From assembly GCA_021647145.1 (NCBI GenBank), contig JAKIVF010000006.1:1-52846 (forward strand): a stretch of DNA of 52,846 nt. Reading direction: 5' to 3'. The first letter of the stretch is position 1. Each line of letters opens with the position of its first letter. A program made the translations under genes and the position numbers. The notes beneath the pieces were generated by a model. That model was not told the DNA's origin. It worked only from the letters and a program-made list of their open reading frames with translations, and ran no database searches. Below, piece by piece: positions 1-8,114 of the stretch. This DNA comes from Methylococcaceae bacterium (GTDB lineage: Bacteria; Pseudomonadota; Gammaproteobacteria; Methylococcales; Methylomonadaceae).

Positions 1-119
1 AGCCCCTCTGTCTTCATTGCCGGTAACATATTTTGTAAAATACGAAGAAACATGTCTTGGTGGGCTTTAGAGTGCGGGTTTGCGAGCTGTTTCCTTGCAA
101 GTTTATGTTTTAAAGGGAA
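1..119 (-). pseudogene. IS4-like transposase fragment (window edge)
   Basis: Reading the minus strand from 119 down to 1 gives one open frame of about 39 residues that begins FPLKHKLARKQLANPHSKAH and goes on with a Leu-rich helix ending LPAMKTEG. The pattern of a YPLK/FPLK-type segment, a H-S-K-x-H-Q turn and a LLP...T helix just before the DDE 'DAGF' strand resembles the central part of IS4-family transposases. The frame is closed by a TGA immediately upstream at about 122-124, so the 5' half is absent or frameshifted; the 3' part runs out of the window. Family assignment is by memory of the motif, not by alignment. Confidence 0.5.
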
Positions 120-928
120 CACTCATGATGTATTTAGCTGACAAGCCTCATGTATTAGAATAGTTCTCGACTCTAATATTAACTTTTGGAGGTAGAAAAT
201 GGACCAAAAGTTTACTAAAGGCTTTAAAATAAAATTGAAGTGGCCACACTAAATCGTGCAAGTTTTTGAAGGTTAACATTTCTAGTCCTTTTTGTTCCAT
301 GCGGTAGGAAAATAGAACTGTCATACTTCACAGGAAAACTTAAACATCAGCAGTATTCATGGAAAAGAGTCGTTGTAAAAAAAGGCTTTTGAAAGAATTA
401 CTCAGTTCTTCAGGGAATTAAAGGCTATTACTCCGCAGTTGACGCCTATTCTCTAATACTGGTATCGAAAACTAAGTGAAGCGATAAAAAATATCTAAGT
501 GCTCAGCTATTGCATCCACCATATTTGAGGATAATTGCAAAAAACATAAATCAAATTAATGCTCTTGAATTAAAGTAGGAGGATGCTTTACTTATGCTTT
601 GGGATTAACTACCAAATTATTCTTTTGTTTTAGAAATAAGTGAGATCTATTTCAGGTTTCAAATAATTATTGGAGCGTTTGTTGAAAAAAACAATAGGTT
701 ATCGAAATACTGAGAATAAAAATCAAATGATTTAATTTCTATCTAAAAAACAGTAATTCGAGAACCCACATAAAATTGAACCATTCAAATTTTATTCAAA
801 ATAACTGCTGATTACATCGGAATCGAAAAATTTATACTCAGTTTAAGAATAAAAAAACCTTTTCAACCCGATTAAGATGTATATCAAAGTGTTATATTAA
901 ATATGTAATGCTATTTAGAGTTGATTAT
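120..928. other. gene-free stretch, probably decayed insertion-sequence DNA
   Basis: About 800 bases at the 3' side of rplQ without an intact gene. The plus strand has a good ribosome-binding site (ggaggt at 190-195) before an ATG at 200 that encodes MDQKFTKGFKIKLKWPH and then stops, which looks like a decayed transposase OrfA start. Further along the plus strand, short open pieces containing YSWKR and, in another frame, ERITQFFRELKAITPQ occur at about 355-450, separated by stops. These pieces recall transposases but are too broken for a family call. No clear GC-rich terminator for the rplQ transcript is visible between 840 and 928. Confidence 0.4.
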
Positions 929-1312
929 TCAATCTAGCTCTGTTTCTTTTTCTTCAGGTCTATCCACTAATTCGACATAAGCCATTGGTGCCGAATCACC
1001 AGTTCTAAATCCACACTTCATAACTCTAAGATACCCCCCTGAACGGTTTTGGTATCTTGGACCCAATTCATTAAATAGTTTAGATACAACCTCTCGATCT
1101 CTTAATTTAGAGAAAGCATGTCTTCTTTTTGATACAGTATCATCTTTAGAAAGCGTTATTAAAGGTTCTGCATATCCACGTAATTCTTTTGCTTTAGGAA
1201 GCGTTGTTCTTATCAACTCATGCTTAAACAAAGAAGTAACCATATTACTAAACATAGCTTTTCGATGGCTACTATTACGATTGAGTTGTCTACCTGTTTT
1301 ACGATGTCTCAT
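929..1312 (-). CDS. rplQ: 50S ribosomal protein L17
   Basis: L17 of the large ribosomal subunit, which sits near the exit-tunnel side of the 50S particle. The 127 residues match the usual bacterial length, and the N-terminus MRHRKTGRQLNRNSSHRKAM followed by a basic helix and the R-x-G-G-Y-x-R-V segment near residues 91-98 is diagnostic. The C-terminus is acidic (PEEKETELD). It is the last gene of the alpha block, 25 bases after rpoA, with an AGGA element about nine bases before the ATG. The DNA beyond it is decayed mobile-element sequence, so the ancestral operon end may have been lost. Confidence 0.97.
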   Translation of the reverse strand: MRHRKTGRQLNRNSSHRKAMFSNMVTSLFKHELIRTTLPKAKELRGYAEPLITLSKDDTVSKRRHAFSKLRDREVVSKLFNELGPRYQNRSGGYLRVMKCGFRTGDSAPMAYVELVDRPEEKETELD

Positions 1313-1337
1313 TCTTTTTTGTCCTAATTAATATAAT

Positions 1338-2339
1338 TTAACCTTGATTTTGATCTATAAGATTCTCAGGCGGCCAATTTTCAAGCCTCATTCCTAATGA
1401 CAAACCTTTCAATGCTAATATATCTTTTATTTCTGTTAAGGACTTTTTGCCTAAGTTCGGTGTCTTCAACAACTCTACTTCTGTTCGCTGTATCAAATCC
1501 CCTATATAAAAAATATTTTCTGCTTTCAGACAATTTGCAGAACGTACTGTAAGTTCTAGATCATCAACAGGTCTTAATAAAACAGGATCAAATTCAGGTT
1601 CAACTGGTACAGCTTCTTCAATGACATTTTCGTTAACTTTTTCAAAATCGACAAATACAGATAACTGATCATGTAGAATAGTCGCAGCCAATTTTACTGT
1701 TTCTTCAGGATCAACAGTGCCATTTGTTTCAAGTTCAATGATAAGTTTGTCAAGATTTGTTCTTTGATCAACACGTGTCTTTTCAACACTATACGAAACT
1801 CTGTTAATTGGACTATAAGATGCATCCAAAAATAATTGTCCAACAGTTGTAGTTGCCCCCTGCTCTTTTCTTAAGCTTGAAGAAACATAACCTCTATTTC
1901 TTTCAACTTTTAATTTAATATTAAGCTGACCAACCTCTGTTAAATTTGCAATTACAACATCTTGATTGATAATTTCAACATCATGTGGAAGATCAATATC
2001 TGCAGCAGTAATCTCACCCACCCCACTTTTTGAAAGAGTTAGCTCAACTTCATCTTTAGAATGTAAAACGATTGCTAATCTCTTTAAATTAAGCAAGATA
2101 TCAATAACATCTTCTTGGACGCCTTCAATAGTGGAATATTCGTGTTGAACACCTTCTATCTCGACTTCTGATACTGCACATCCAGGAATAGAAGATAACA
2201 TAACTCTTCTTAGTGCATTTCCTAAAGAATGCCCAAAACCTTTCTCTAAAGGCTCAATAACAATTCTAGAATGGCAAGGATTATGACTGACCACCTCAAC
2301 CAATTTAGGTTTGAGCAAACCAGCAAAAGTATTCTGCAT
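1338..2339 (-). CDS. rpoA: RNA polymerase alpha subunit
   Basis: RpoA dimerises to nucleate assembly of core RNA polymerase, and its C-terminal domain contacts UP elements and activators. The 333 residues give an N-terminal domain (about 1-235, with the conserved GFGHSLGNALRRVMLSSIPG segment near 34-53) and a C-terminal helix-hairpin-helix domain (about 250-325, ending in the RLENWPPENL type tail). An acidic linker rich in Glu and Val joins them. It lies between rpsD (22 bases upstream) and rplQ, the normal alpha-operon position, so core polymerase supply is tied to ribosomal protein synthesis. Confidence 0.98.
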   Translation of the reverse strand: MQNTFAGLLKPKLVEVVSHNPCHSRIVIEPLEKGFGHSLGNALRRVMLSSIPGCAVSEVEIEGVQHEYSTIEGVQEDVIDILLNLKRLAIVLHSKDEVELTLSKSGVGEITAADIDLPHDVEIINQDVVIANLTEVGQLNIKLKVERNRGYVSSSLRKEQGATTTVGQLFLDASYSPINRVSYSVEKTRVDQRTNLDKLIIELETNGTVDPEETVKLAATILHDQLSVFVDFEKVNENVIEEAVPVEPEFDPVLLRPVDDLELTVRSANCLKAENIFYIGDLIQRTEVELLKTPNLGKKSLTEIKDILALKGLSLGMRLENWPPENLIDQNQG

Positions 2340-2361
2340 ATTATATTTATCTCAGTTTAAA

Positions 2362-2982
2362 TTATTTTGAATATAGTTCTACAACTAACTGCTCATTCAT
2401 ATCAGCACCTAATTCAGAGCGTTCAGGATAGGATTTAAATATTCCTGTCATATCTTTGGAATTTACTTCAAGCCAAGATGGATACCCATATTGTTCTGTA
2501 ACAGTTAATGAATCAAGAATCCTTTGCTGCTTTTTTGATTTTTCACGTATTTTGACTTCGTCTCCAATATTAACTTGGTATGAAGGTATGTTTGTGATTT
2601 TATTATTAACAACAATTGATTTATGGGAGACCAGTTGTCTTGCTTCAGAACGTGTACATGCATATCCCATTCTATATACAACATTATCAAGTCTAGTTTC
2701 CAACAAGTTTAAAAGATTTAAACCTGTAGCTCCTTTTTTTAAATCAGCAGCCTTATAATAGTTTCTAAATTGCTTTTCAAGAACACCATATATTCTTCTA
2801 ATGCGTTGCTTCGCTCTAAGCTGAAGTGCATAATCCGAGCTTCTTGTTCGTGCTGTTCCATGTTGACCAGGCCTTTGGTCAAGCTTACATTTTCCTTCTA
2901 GGGATTTACCTCTACTTTTTAAAAGAAGATCAGCGCCTTCTCTTCGACTTAATTTACATGTAGGGCCAAGATATCGAGCCAT
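2362..2982 (-). CDS. rpsD: 30S ribosomal protein S4
   Basis: S4 starts assembly of the 16S 5' domain and, in enterobacteria, represses its own operon. The 206 residues are standard length, starting MARYLGPTCKLSRREGADLL. A S4-type RNA-binding fold lies at about residues 95-155 (TRLDNVVYRMGYACTRSEAR, then LVSHKSIVVNN), and the C-terminus ends in LVVELYSK as in relatives. The N-terminal region has two Cys but not a clear zinc-binding four-Cys set, which places it in the zinc-free form. The gene lies 17 bases after rpsK. Confidence 0.98.
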   Translation of the reverse strand: MARYLGPTCKLSRREGADLLLKSRGKSLEGKCKLDQRPGQHGTARTRSSDYALQLRAKQRIRRIYGVLEKQFRNYYKAADLKKGATGLNLLNLLETRLDNVVYRMGYACTRSEARQLVSHKSIVVNNKITNIPSYQVNIGDEVKIREKSKKQQRILDSLTVTEQYGYPSWLEVNSKDMTGIFKSYPERSELGADMNEQLVVELYSK

Positions 2983-2999
2983 AATTAGTACTCCAAATT

Positions 3000-3386
3000 T
3001 TATACGCGACGTTTTTTAGGTGGTCTACAACCATTATGGGGAATAGGTGTAACATCAACAATATTGTTAATTTTAAAACCTAAATTATTTAAAGACCTAA
3101 CAGCAGATTCACGCCCAGGGCCAGGCCCTTTTATCATGACATCTAAGTTCTTCATTCCAAACTCCAAAGCAACAGTGCCTGCTTTCTCTGCAGCCACTTG
3201 AGCTGCAAATGGAGTGCTTTTCCTTGACCCCCTGAAACCTGAACCACCAGCTGTTGCCCAAGATAGCGCGTTACCTTTGCGATCACTAATTGTTACTATA
3301 GTGTTATTAAATGAAGCGTGGACATGAGCTATACCGTCTGCAATTTCTTTTTTTATGCGTTTTTTTACACGCTTTTGAGTTGCCAT
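3000..3386 (-). CDS. rpsK: 30S ribosomal protein S11
   Basis: S11 binds the 690 loop of 16S rRNA on the 30S platform next to the E-site mRNA. The 128-residue product has the family's lysine-rich start (MATQKRVKKRIKKEIADG), a conserved HASFNNTIVTISDRKGN strand pair at about 23-40, the GSGFRGSRKSTPFAAQ loop and a basic tail GCRPPKKRRV. It is 26 bases downstream of rpsM and 17 upstream of rpsD, so translational coupling within the alpha block is likely. Confidence 0.97.
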   Translation of the reverse strand: MATQKRVKKRIKKEIADGIAHVHASFNNTIVTISDRKGNALSWATAGGSGFRGSRKSTPFAAQVAAEKAGTVALEFGMKNLDVMIKGPGPGRESAVRSLNNLGFKINNIVDVTPIPHNGCRPPKKRRV

Positions 3387-3412
3387 ATATATTTTAGCCT
3401 ACTAAGAATATT

Positions 3413-3769
3413 TTATTTTCTAATTGGTTTACGAGGTCCTTTTCGAGTTCGAGCATTTGTTCTAGTCCTTTGCCCTCTCAACGGCAAGCCCCTTCTATGC
3501 CTAATACCTCGATAGCATCCTAGATCCATTAATCTTTTTATATTAATTGATACTTCTCTACGAAGATCACCCTCAACAACCATTGAGGATAGTACTTTTC
3601 TAATCTGTTCCAATTGATCTTCTGATAAATCTTGGATTTTAATTGACGGCTCAATTTTTACTTGATTACAGATGTTTCTTGCAGTTTGCCTACCTACACC
3701 ATAAATTGCAGTTAATGCAATTTCAGCATGTTTATTGTCTGCCACATTTATTCCGGCAATACGCGCCAT
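3413..3769 (-). CDS. rpsM: 30S ribosomal protein S13
   Basis: S13 forms part of the 30S head and contacts the P-site tRNA and L5 across the subunit bridge. The sequence of 118 residues begins MARIAGINVADNKHAEIALT and contains the helix-hairpin-helix segment (IYGVGRQTARNIC, about 23-35), the RHRRGLPLRGQRTRTNARTR motif and a basic C-terminus. It is the first gene of the alpha block. The 76 bases before it, separating it from rpmJ, hold a 8-bp hairpin in the place where enterobacteria carry the S4-binding leader. Confidence 0.97.
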   Translation of the reverse strand: MARIAGINVADNKHAEIALTAIYGVGRQTARNICNQVKIEPSIKIQDLSEDQLEQIRKVLSSMVVEGDLRREVSINIKRLMDLGCYRGIRHRRGLPLRGQRTRTNARTRKGPRKPIRK

Positions 3770-3806
3770 CTAGCTGCTCCCACTTACACTAATACTAAGT
3801 TAAACA

Positions 3807-3834
3807 GAGGATTTTAGCATATTACCAAATCCTC
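3807..3834 (-). promoter_or_regulatory. hairpin between rpmJ and rpsM (possible alpha-block leader)
   Basis: An 8-bp perfect inverted repeat, GAGGATTT and AAATCCTC, is separated by a 12-base loop. It sits 38 bases upstream of the rpsM start and 12 downstream of the rpmJ stop. No T-run follows, so it is not an intrinsic terminator. In enterobacteria the alpha operon is autoregulated by S4 binding to a pseudoknot just upstream of rpsM; whether this stem is a counterpart is inference only, since the sequence does not match the E. coli element by eye. Confidence 0.35.
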
Positions 3835-3845
3835 CGCAATAAAAA

Positions 3846-3959
3846 TCATCCTTGTCGTTGTTTATGTCTTCCATCCTTACAAATGACACGTAAAACACCG
3901 TTTCTTTTAATTAGCTTGCAATTTCTACAAATTTTTTTTACAGATGCGCGGACTTTCAC
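3846..3959 (-). CDS. rpmJ: 50S ribosomal protein L36
   Basis: A 37-residue basic protein in the slot where bacteria carry L36, between secY and rpsM. Translation from GTG reads (V/M)KVRASVKKICRNCKLIKRN, then GVLRVICKDGRHKQRQG. The three Cys and one His (C11, C14, C27 and H32) are the zinc-ribbon ligands, so this is the zinc-binding L36 form. The GTG at 3957-3959 aligns with the family's first residue; no ATG is available in frame. It begins 22 bases after the secY stop. Confidence 0.95.
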   Translation of the reverse strand: MKVRASVKKICRNCKLIKRNGVLRVICKDGRHKQRQG

Positions 3960-3981
3960 GTAGAACCTCTTTTTAATTAAA

Positions 3982-5304
3982 TTATTTTTTTAGATTAGAC
4001 TTTTTCATTAGCCCATCATATTGCTGAGACATCATATGAGTCTGAAGTTGAGATATAAAATCCATAACTACAACAACAATGATCAATAATGAAGTCCCTC
4101 CAAAGTAGAATGGGACATTCCAATATACAATCATAAATTCAGGCAATAAACATACCAGTGTAATGTAAAAAGCTCCAACCAGTGTCAATCTGGTCATTAC
4201 TTTATCAATATAAGCAGTGGTTTGTTCACCAGGTCTAATACCTGGTAAAAAAGCCCCTGACTTTTTTAAATTATCTGCTGTTTCTTTAGAATTAAAAACC
4301 AGAGCTGTGTAGAAAAAACAAAAGAATATAATTGCTGTTGCATAAAATAAAACATATACTGGCTGACCAGGTGACAACATAGTTGACACATCCTGTAACC
4401 AACCTAAACCTTCATTTCCACTAAACCAGCCTGCTATTGTGGATGGAAAAAGAATTATGCTTGATGCAAAAATTGGTGGGATAACGCCAGCCATATTAAG
4501 CTTAAGCGGCAAAAAACTACTCTGGCCTGCCATCATTTTCCTACCTTGCTGGCGCTTAGGATAGTTAATTATAATTCTTCTTTGACCTCTTTCTACAAAT
4601 ACAACCAATGCAGTAACAGCAATTGCAACAATAAATAAAAGAACTATAAATGCACCATTCATCTCACCTGTTCTTGCCAATTCAAGAGTTCCACCTATAG
4701 CAGATGGCAACCCAGAAACAATACCAGCAAAAATAATTAACGATATTCCATTACCAATACCTCGCTCAGTAACTTGCTCTCCTAACCACATTAGAAAAAT
4801 TGTGCCTGTTACTAAAGTAACTGTTGTTATTACTATAAAGCTGATACCTGGATTAATTACAACCCCCAAACCTCCAGCCGTCTGATTTTGTAAAGCCATA
4901 GATATTCCTATAGCTTGAAAAGTAGCCAAAACAACTGTTCCGTAGCGAGTGTATTGAGAAATTTTTCTGCGCCCTGATTCGCCTTCTTTTTTTATCTGCT
5001 CCATTGCAGGAACTACTACAGTCATTAGCTGCATTATAATAGAAGCAGAAATATAAGGCATAATTCCTAGTGCAAAAAGGCTTAATCGCATTAAAGCACC
5101 ACCGGAAAACATGTTAAACATGTCGAGTATAGATCCGCTTTGCTGCTCAAACATAATTGCTAAGGCTTTTGGATCAATTCCAGGGACAGGTATATGAGCT
5201 CCAACACGATAAACGAAAAAAGCCCCAAGCACAAACAACAACCTAGCTCTTAATTCTGTAAAAGCACCCATTTTATTAGACATTTGAGCTCTTGAAGTAC
5301 TCAC
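3982..5304 (-). CDS. secY: protein translocase subunit SecY
   Basis: SecY is the channel of the SecYEG translocon in the inner membrane. The 440-residue product has ten predicted hydrophobic helices and the family signatures: the plug-region RLSLFALGIMPYISASIIMQ segment near residues 73-92, the GQRRIIINYPKRQQGRK cytoplasmic loop near 239-255, and the FNSKETADNLKKSGAFLPGIRPG loop before helix 9. It abuts rplO with no gap and is followed by rpmJ, the normal spc-operon end. Its partner SecE is encoded in the same window at 30333-30722. Confidence 0.98.
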   Translation of the reverse strand: MSTSRAQMSNKMGAFTELRARLLFVLGAFFVYRVGAHIPVPGIDPKALAIMFEQQSGSILDMFNMFSGGALMRLSLFALGIMPYISASIIMQLMTVVVPAMEQIKKEGESGRRKISQYTRYGTVVLATFQAIGISMALQNQTAGGLGVVINPGISFIVITTVTLVTGTIFLMWLGEQVTERGIGNGISLIIFAGIVSGLPSAIGGTLELARTGEMNGAFIVLLFIVAIAVTALVVFVERGQRRIIINYPKRQQGRKMMAGQSSFLPLKLNMAGVIPPIFASSIILFPSTIAGWFSGNEGLGWLQDVSTMLSPGQPVYVLFYATAIIFFCFFYTALVFNSKETADNLKKSGAFLPGIRPGEQTTAYIDKVMTRLTLVGAFYITLVCLLPEFMIVYWNVPFYFGGTSLLIIVVVVMDFISQLQTHMMSQQYDGLMKKSNLKK

Positions 5305-5739
5305 TTAAACCTCTATTTTTCCACCAGCAGCCTCAATTGAAGCTTTTGCTCCTGAAGTAACCTTTAAACCTTGAATAGTTACTGGGATTGTAATTTCTCC
5401 AGATTGAATAAGCTTTACATGTTTTGCAAAAGAAGGGACCAAGTTAGCTAATCTCAATGCTTCTACATTAACTAATTCCAGATTAAGAGAACCTATTTCA
5501 TGTAAAGTTACTTCCGCTGAATACTTTTTTACTCTTGAAGAAAACCCCAATTTAGGTAATCGTCTCTGAAGTGGCATTAGCCCCCCTTCAAAACCTATTT
5601 TATGAAACCCACCACTTCTTGATTTTTGCCCCTTATGCCCTCTACCGCAAGTCTTTCCAAAGGTTGAGCCTATACCACGCCCCACTCTTTTTGCTGATTT
5701 TCTAGAGCCATTTGTTGCTTGGATAGTATTTAAATACAT
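5305..5739 (-). CDS. rplO: 50S ribosomal protein L15
   Basis: L15 is a late-assembling large-subunit protein that wraps 23S rRNA with a long basic N-terminal extension. The 144 residues begin with MYLNTIQATNGSRKSAKRVG, followed by GRGIGSTFGKTCGRGHKGQKSR, the glycine/arginine-rich extension, then GGFHKIGFEGGLMPLQRRLPK and a globular C-terminal domain ending GGKIEV. The start overlaps the last base of rpmD and the stop abuts secY, so the three genes are tightly coupled. Confidence 0.97.
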   Translation of the reverse strand: MYLNTIQATNGSRKSAKRVGRGIGSTFGKTCGRGHKGQKSRSGGFHKIGFEGGLMPLQRRLPKLGFSSRVKKYSAEVTLHEIGSLNLELVNVEALRLANLVPSFAKHVKLIQSGEITIPVTIQGLKVTSGAKASIEAAGGKIEV

Positions 5740-5927
5740 TACATTCCCTCAACTTTCAGCATATAAGAAATTTTATTGATCATTCCTCTATTTTCAGGAG
5801 TATCAATAACATTAACTGTTTGTCGTATTTTGCGCAACCCTAATCCTTTCAAGCATTCTTGGTGACTTTTTAGCCTACCAATTCTACTTTTTTTCATTGT
5901 TACGTTTAAAGTTTTATTATTTACCAT
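5739..5927 (-). CDS. rpmD: 50S ribosomal protein L30
   Basis: L30 is a small 62-residue large-subunit protein, with the compact bacterial length. The sequence contains the family's core VTMKKSRIGRLKSHQECLKG, then LGLRKIRQTVNVIDTPENRG and MINKISYMLKVE. It is five bases downstream of rpsE and overlaps rplO by a single base. The Leu-Gly-Leu-Arg-Lys-Ile segment and the terminal MLKVE identify it as the short bacterial L30. Confidence 0.95.
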   Translation of the reverse strand: MVNNKTLNVTMKKSRIGRLKSHQECLKGLGLRKIRQTVNVIDTPENRGMINKISYMLKVEGM

Positions 5928-5932
5928 GATTA

Positions 5933-6445
5933 CTATCCAGTGATTTGATCAACTGACAATCCTCTTTTTGCTGCAATTTGTTCTATATTTCTCATTTCAG
6001 CCAATCCCTTAATTGTTGCTCTTACAACATTGATAGGATTATTAGTTCCTATACATTTAGCCAAAACATTATGAACCCCAACAACCTCAAATACTGCACG
6101 CATTGCACCACCTGCAATTATACCAGTACCATCTGATGCAGGCTGCATATATACTTTTGCAGCGCCGGTTTCACCGGTAACAGAATATTGCAACGTACCT
6201 TCCTTAAGTTGTATTTTATGCATATTTTTTCTTGCTTGTTCAAGTGATTTTTGAATTGCTATGGGCACCTCTCTCGCTTTACTGACACCATAACCGATCC
6301 TTCCTTGCCCATCTCCAACTACTGTTAGAGCAGCAAAACCGAATACTCTTCCTCCTTTTACTACCTTAGCAACTCGTCTAACAGAAACTAATTTTTCTTG
6401 CAATCCATCTGCACTTGATTGACCTTGTGGTCCTGATGTAGCCAT
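5933..6445 (-). CDS. rpsE: 30S ribosomal protein S5
   Basis: S5 lines the mRNA entry channel and influences decoding accuracy. Two domains are visible in the 170 residues: the S5 double-stranded RNA-binding fold (LQEKLVSVRRVAKVVKGGRV at about 16-35, then FGFAALTVVGDGQGRIGYG) and the C-terminal domain with GTGIIAGGAMRAVFEVVGV. The N-terminus MATSGPQGQSSADG is a little different from E. coli's, as usual for this variable end. It lies nine bases after rplR. Residues around V-K-G-G-R-V, where spectinomycin resistance arises, look wild type. Confidence 0.97.
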   Translation of the reverse strand: MATSGPQGQSSADGLQEKLVSVRRVAKVVKGGRVFGFAALTVVGDGQGRIGYGVSKAREVPIAIQKSLEQARKNMHKIQLKEGTLQYSVTGETGAAKVYMQPASDGTGIIAGGAMRAVFEVVGVHNVLAKCIGTNNPINVVRATIKGLAEMRNIEQIAAKRGLSVDQITG

Positions 6446-6454
6446 AATATTCTC

Positions 6455-6808
6455 CTAAAACTTTAACCCGGCCTCGCGAGCCGCATCTGCCAATGCTTTT
6501 ACACGACCATGATATTTAAAACCAGAACGATCAAAAGCAACTTGAGTTACTCCAGCTTCCAATGCTCTTTCAGCTATAACTTTTCCAACTTCAGTTGCGG
6601 CATCAGAATTCCCTGTACTTTTGAGGTTTGGCTTTAGCCCCACTTCTAGGGTTGATGCACTTGTTACTGTTGTTAAACCATCTTTACTTATAATTTGTGC
6701 ATAAATGTGTCGAGATGTTCTATGAATGCTAAGCCTGTATACACCTAGTTGTTTTATTTTACAACGCTGTCTCAATGCACGTTTTAAACGTGAACTTTTC
6801 TTATCCAT
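6455..6808 (-). CDS. rplR: 50S ribosomal protein L18
   Basis: L18 binds 5S rRNA together with L5 in the central protuberance. The 117 residues match the family length, with the basic start MDKKSSRLKRALRQRCKIKQ, the strand RLSIHRTSRHIYAQIISKDG and the C-terminal hallmark VAFDRSGFKYHGRVKALADA, then AREAGLKF. Spacing is nine bases to both rplF and rpsE, consistent with continuous translation along the spc block. Confidence 0.97.
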   Translation of the reverse strand: MDKKSSRLKRALRQRCKIKQLGVYRLSIHRTSRHIYAQIISKDGLTTVTSASTLEVGLKPNLKSTGNSDAATEVGKVIAERALEAGVTQVAFDRSGFKYHGRVKALADAAREAGLKF

Positions 6809-6817
6809 AATTATACC

Positions 6818-7351
6818 CTACTTTTTCTTAGCATCTTTTCTTGCAACATATTCATCTTTATATCTTATCCCTTTACCTTTATATGGCTCTGGAGGACGAA
6901 AAAAACGTATTTCAGCAGCAACTTGACCAACTTTTTGCTTGTCACAACCCTTTATTAGCAGTTCAGTTTGACTGGTTACTTCAACAGTTACATCATCAGG
7001 AATTTTATACTCAACAGGATTCGAAAACCCTAAAGACAGAGTAAGCTTATTTCCTTTTAACTGAGCTCTATAACCAACTCCAATTAATAATAGTGTTTTT
7101 TCAAAACCATTTGAAACACCCTGAATCATATTTGAAATTGAAGCTCTTGCAGTACCGCCTTGTTTTTTTGAATTTTTTACTTTATCATCCCATTTCACAT
7201 AAATAATATTCTCTTTTATTTCAACATTAATATCATCATGTAAAGTAAATGCTAATTGACCACCACTACCTTTAACAGTCATATTGCTATTATCTAATTT
7301 GACCTCAACTCCATCAGGAATTTCTACAGGGGCATTACCGATTCTAGACAT
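6818..7351 (-). CDS. rplF: 50S ribosomal protein L6
   Basis: L6 sits at the base of the GTPase-associated region near the sarcin-ricin loop. The 177-residue sequence starts MSRIGNAPVEIPDGVEVKLD and has the two tandem L6 folds: about 1-80, and about 82-170 with the motif ETLLLIGVGYRAQLKGNKLTLSLGFSNPVEY in modified form. The C-terminal PPEPYKGKGIRYKDEYVARK is diagnostic. It follows rpsH by 12 bases. Confidence 0.97.
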   Translation of the reverse strand: MSRIGNAPVEIPDGVEVKLDNSNMTVKGSGGQLAFTLHDDINVEIKENIIYVKWDDKVKNSKKQGGTARASISNMIQGVSNGFEKTLLLIGVGYRAQLKGNKLTLSLGFSNPVEYKIPDDVTVEVTSQTELLIKGCDKQKVGQVAAEIRFFRPPEPYKGKGIRYKDEYVARKDAKKK

Positions 7352-7363
7352 AAACTTCTTTCC

Positions 7364-7759
7364 TTAACAAACTGTACATATAACTTCACCACCATGACCA
7401 ATAGCACGTGCAGCTCTATCAGTCATTACGCCATTTGAGGTTGAAACAATAGCAATTCCCAATCCTGCAAGAACTTTAGGCAATTCATCTTTTGACTTAT
7501 AAATTCTTAGACCAGGTCTGCTGATTCTTTTTACTTTTTCAATAACAGGTATACCTTTGAAATATTTCAAGTCAATTGTAATCTCTGCACTGCTTCCGTT
7601 AGTTTCAGTTTTATAATCCGTCACGTACCCTTCTTCTTTTAAAACTTTAACTATTGCAATTTTTAATTTTGACGAAGGTAATTTAATACTAACTTTACCT
7701 GCAGATTGACCATTACGAATCCGTGTCAACATATCTGCAATTGGATCACTCATACTCAT
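7364..7759 (-). CDS. rpsH: 30S ribosomal protein S8
   Basis: S8 is a primary 16S-binding protein, and in E. coli it is the translational repressor of the spc operon through a site near rplE. The 131 residues begin MSMSDPIADMLTRIRNGQSA and end with the conserved GVMTDRAARAIGHGGEVICTVC. The RRNA-binding STSNGVMTD loop near residue 107-115 is intact. It is 30 bases downstream of rpsN. Confidence 0.97.
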   Translation of the reverse strand: MSMSDPIADMLTRIRNGQSAGKVSIKLPSSKLKIAIVKVLKEEGYVTDYKTETNGSSAEITIDLKYFKGIPVIEKVKRISRPGLRIYKSKDELPKVLAGLGIAIVSTSNGVMTDRAARAIGHGGEVICTVC

Positions 7760-7789
7760 TAATTTTCTCCAAAAACTCGTTAACTAAAT

Positions 7790-8095
7790 TTACCAGCTTG
7801 CTTTTGACAAGCCAGGCACATCTCCACGCATCGTTGCCTCACGCAATTTGTTTCGACCTAAGCCAAACTTACGATATACACCATGAGGACGTCCAGTTAA
7901 ACTGCACCTGTTTCTACACCTACTTGGACTAGAGTCGCGAGGTAATTTTTGAAGCTTTAAAATAGCAAGCTCTTTATCTTCATGTGAAGTTTTAGGATCT
8001 CTTATTGTCTCTTTTAAAGATCTTCTTTTAACTTCATATTTACCGACTAATTTAATACGCTTATTTTCTCGCGCAATCATCGATTTTTTAGCCAT
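7790..8095 (-). CDS. rpsN: 30S ribosomal protein S14
   Basis: S14 is a head protein near the A site. At 101 residues this is the long, zinc-free form typical of gammaproteobacteria; the region where the short form has a four-Cys zinc site reads RCRNRCSLTGRPHGVYRKFG with only two Cys. The N-terminus MAKKSMIARENKRIKLVGKY and the C-terminus MRGDVPGLSKASW are both conserved. It lies 19 bases after rplE. Confidence 0.97.
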   Translation of the reverse strand: MAKKSMIARENKRIKLVGKYEVKRRSLKETIRDPKTSHEDKELAILKLQKLPRDSSPSRCRNRCSLTGRPHGVYRKFGLGRNKLREATMRGDVPGLSKASW

Positions 8096-8114
8096 CTCTT
8101 ATGCCTTTTGGTTT

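Noticed and set aside
355..450. IS630-like transposase remnant
   Set aside because: Short pieces with YSWKR and a helix resembling the middle of such transposases are visible, but stops and frame changes leave too little to claim a family.
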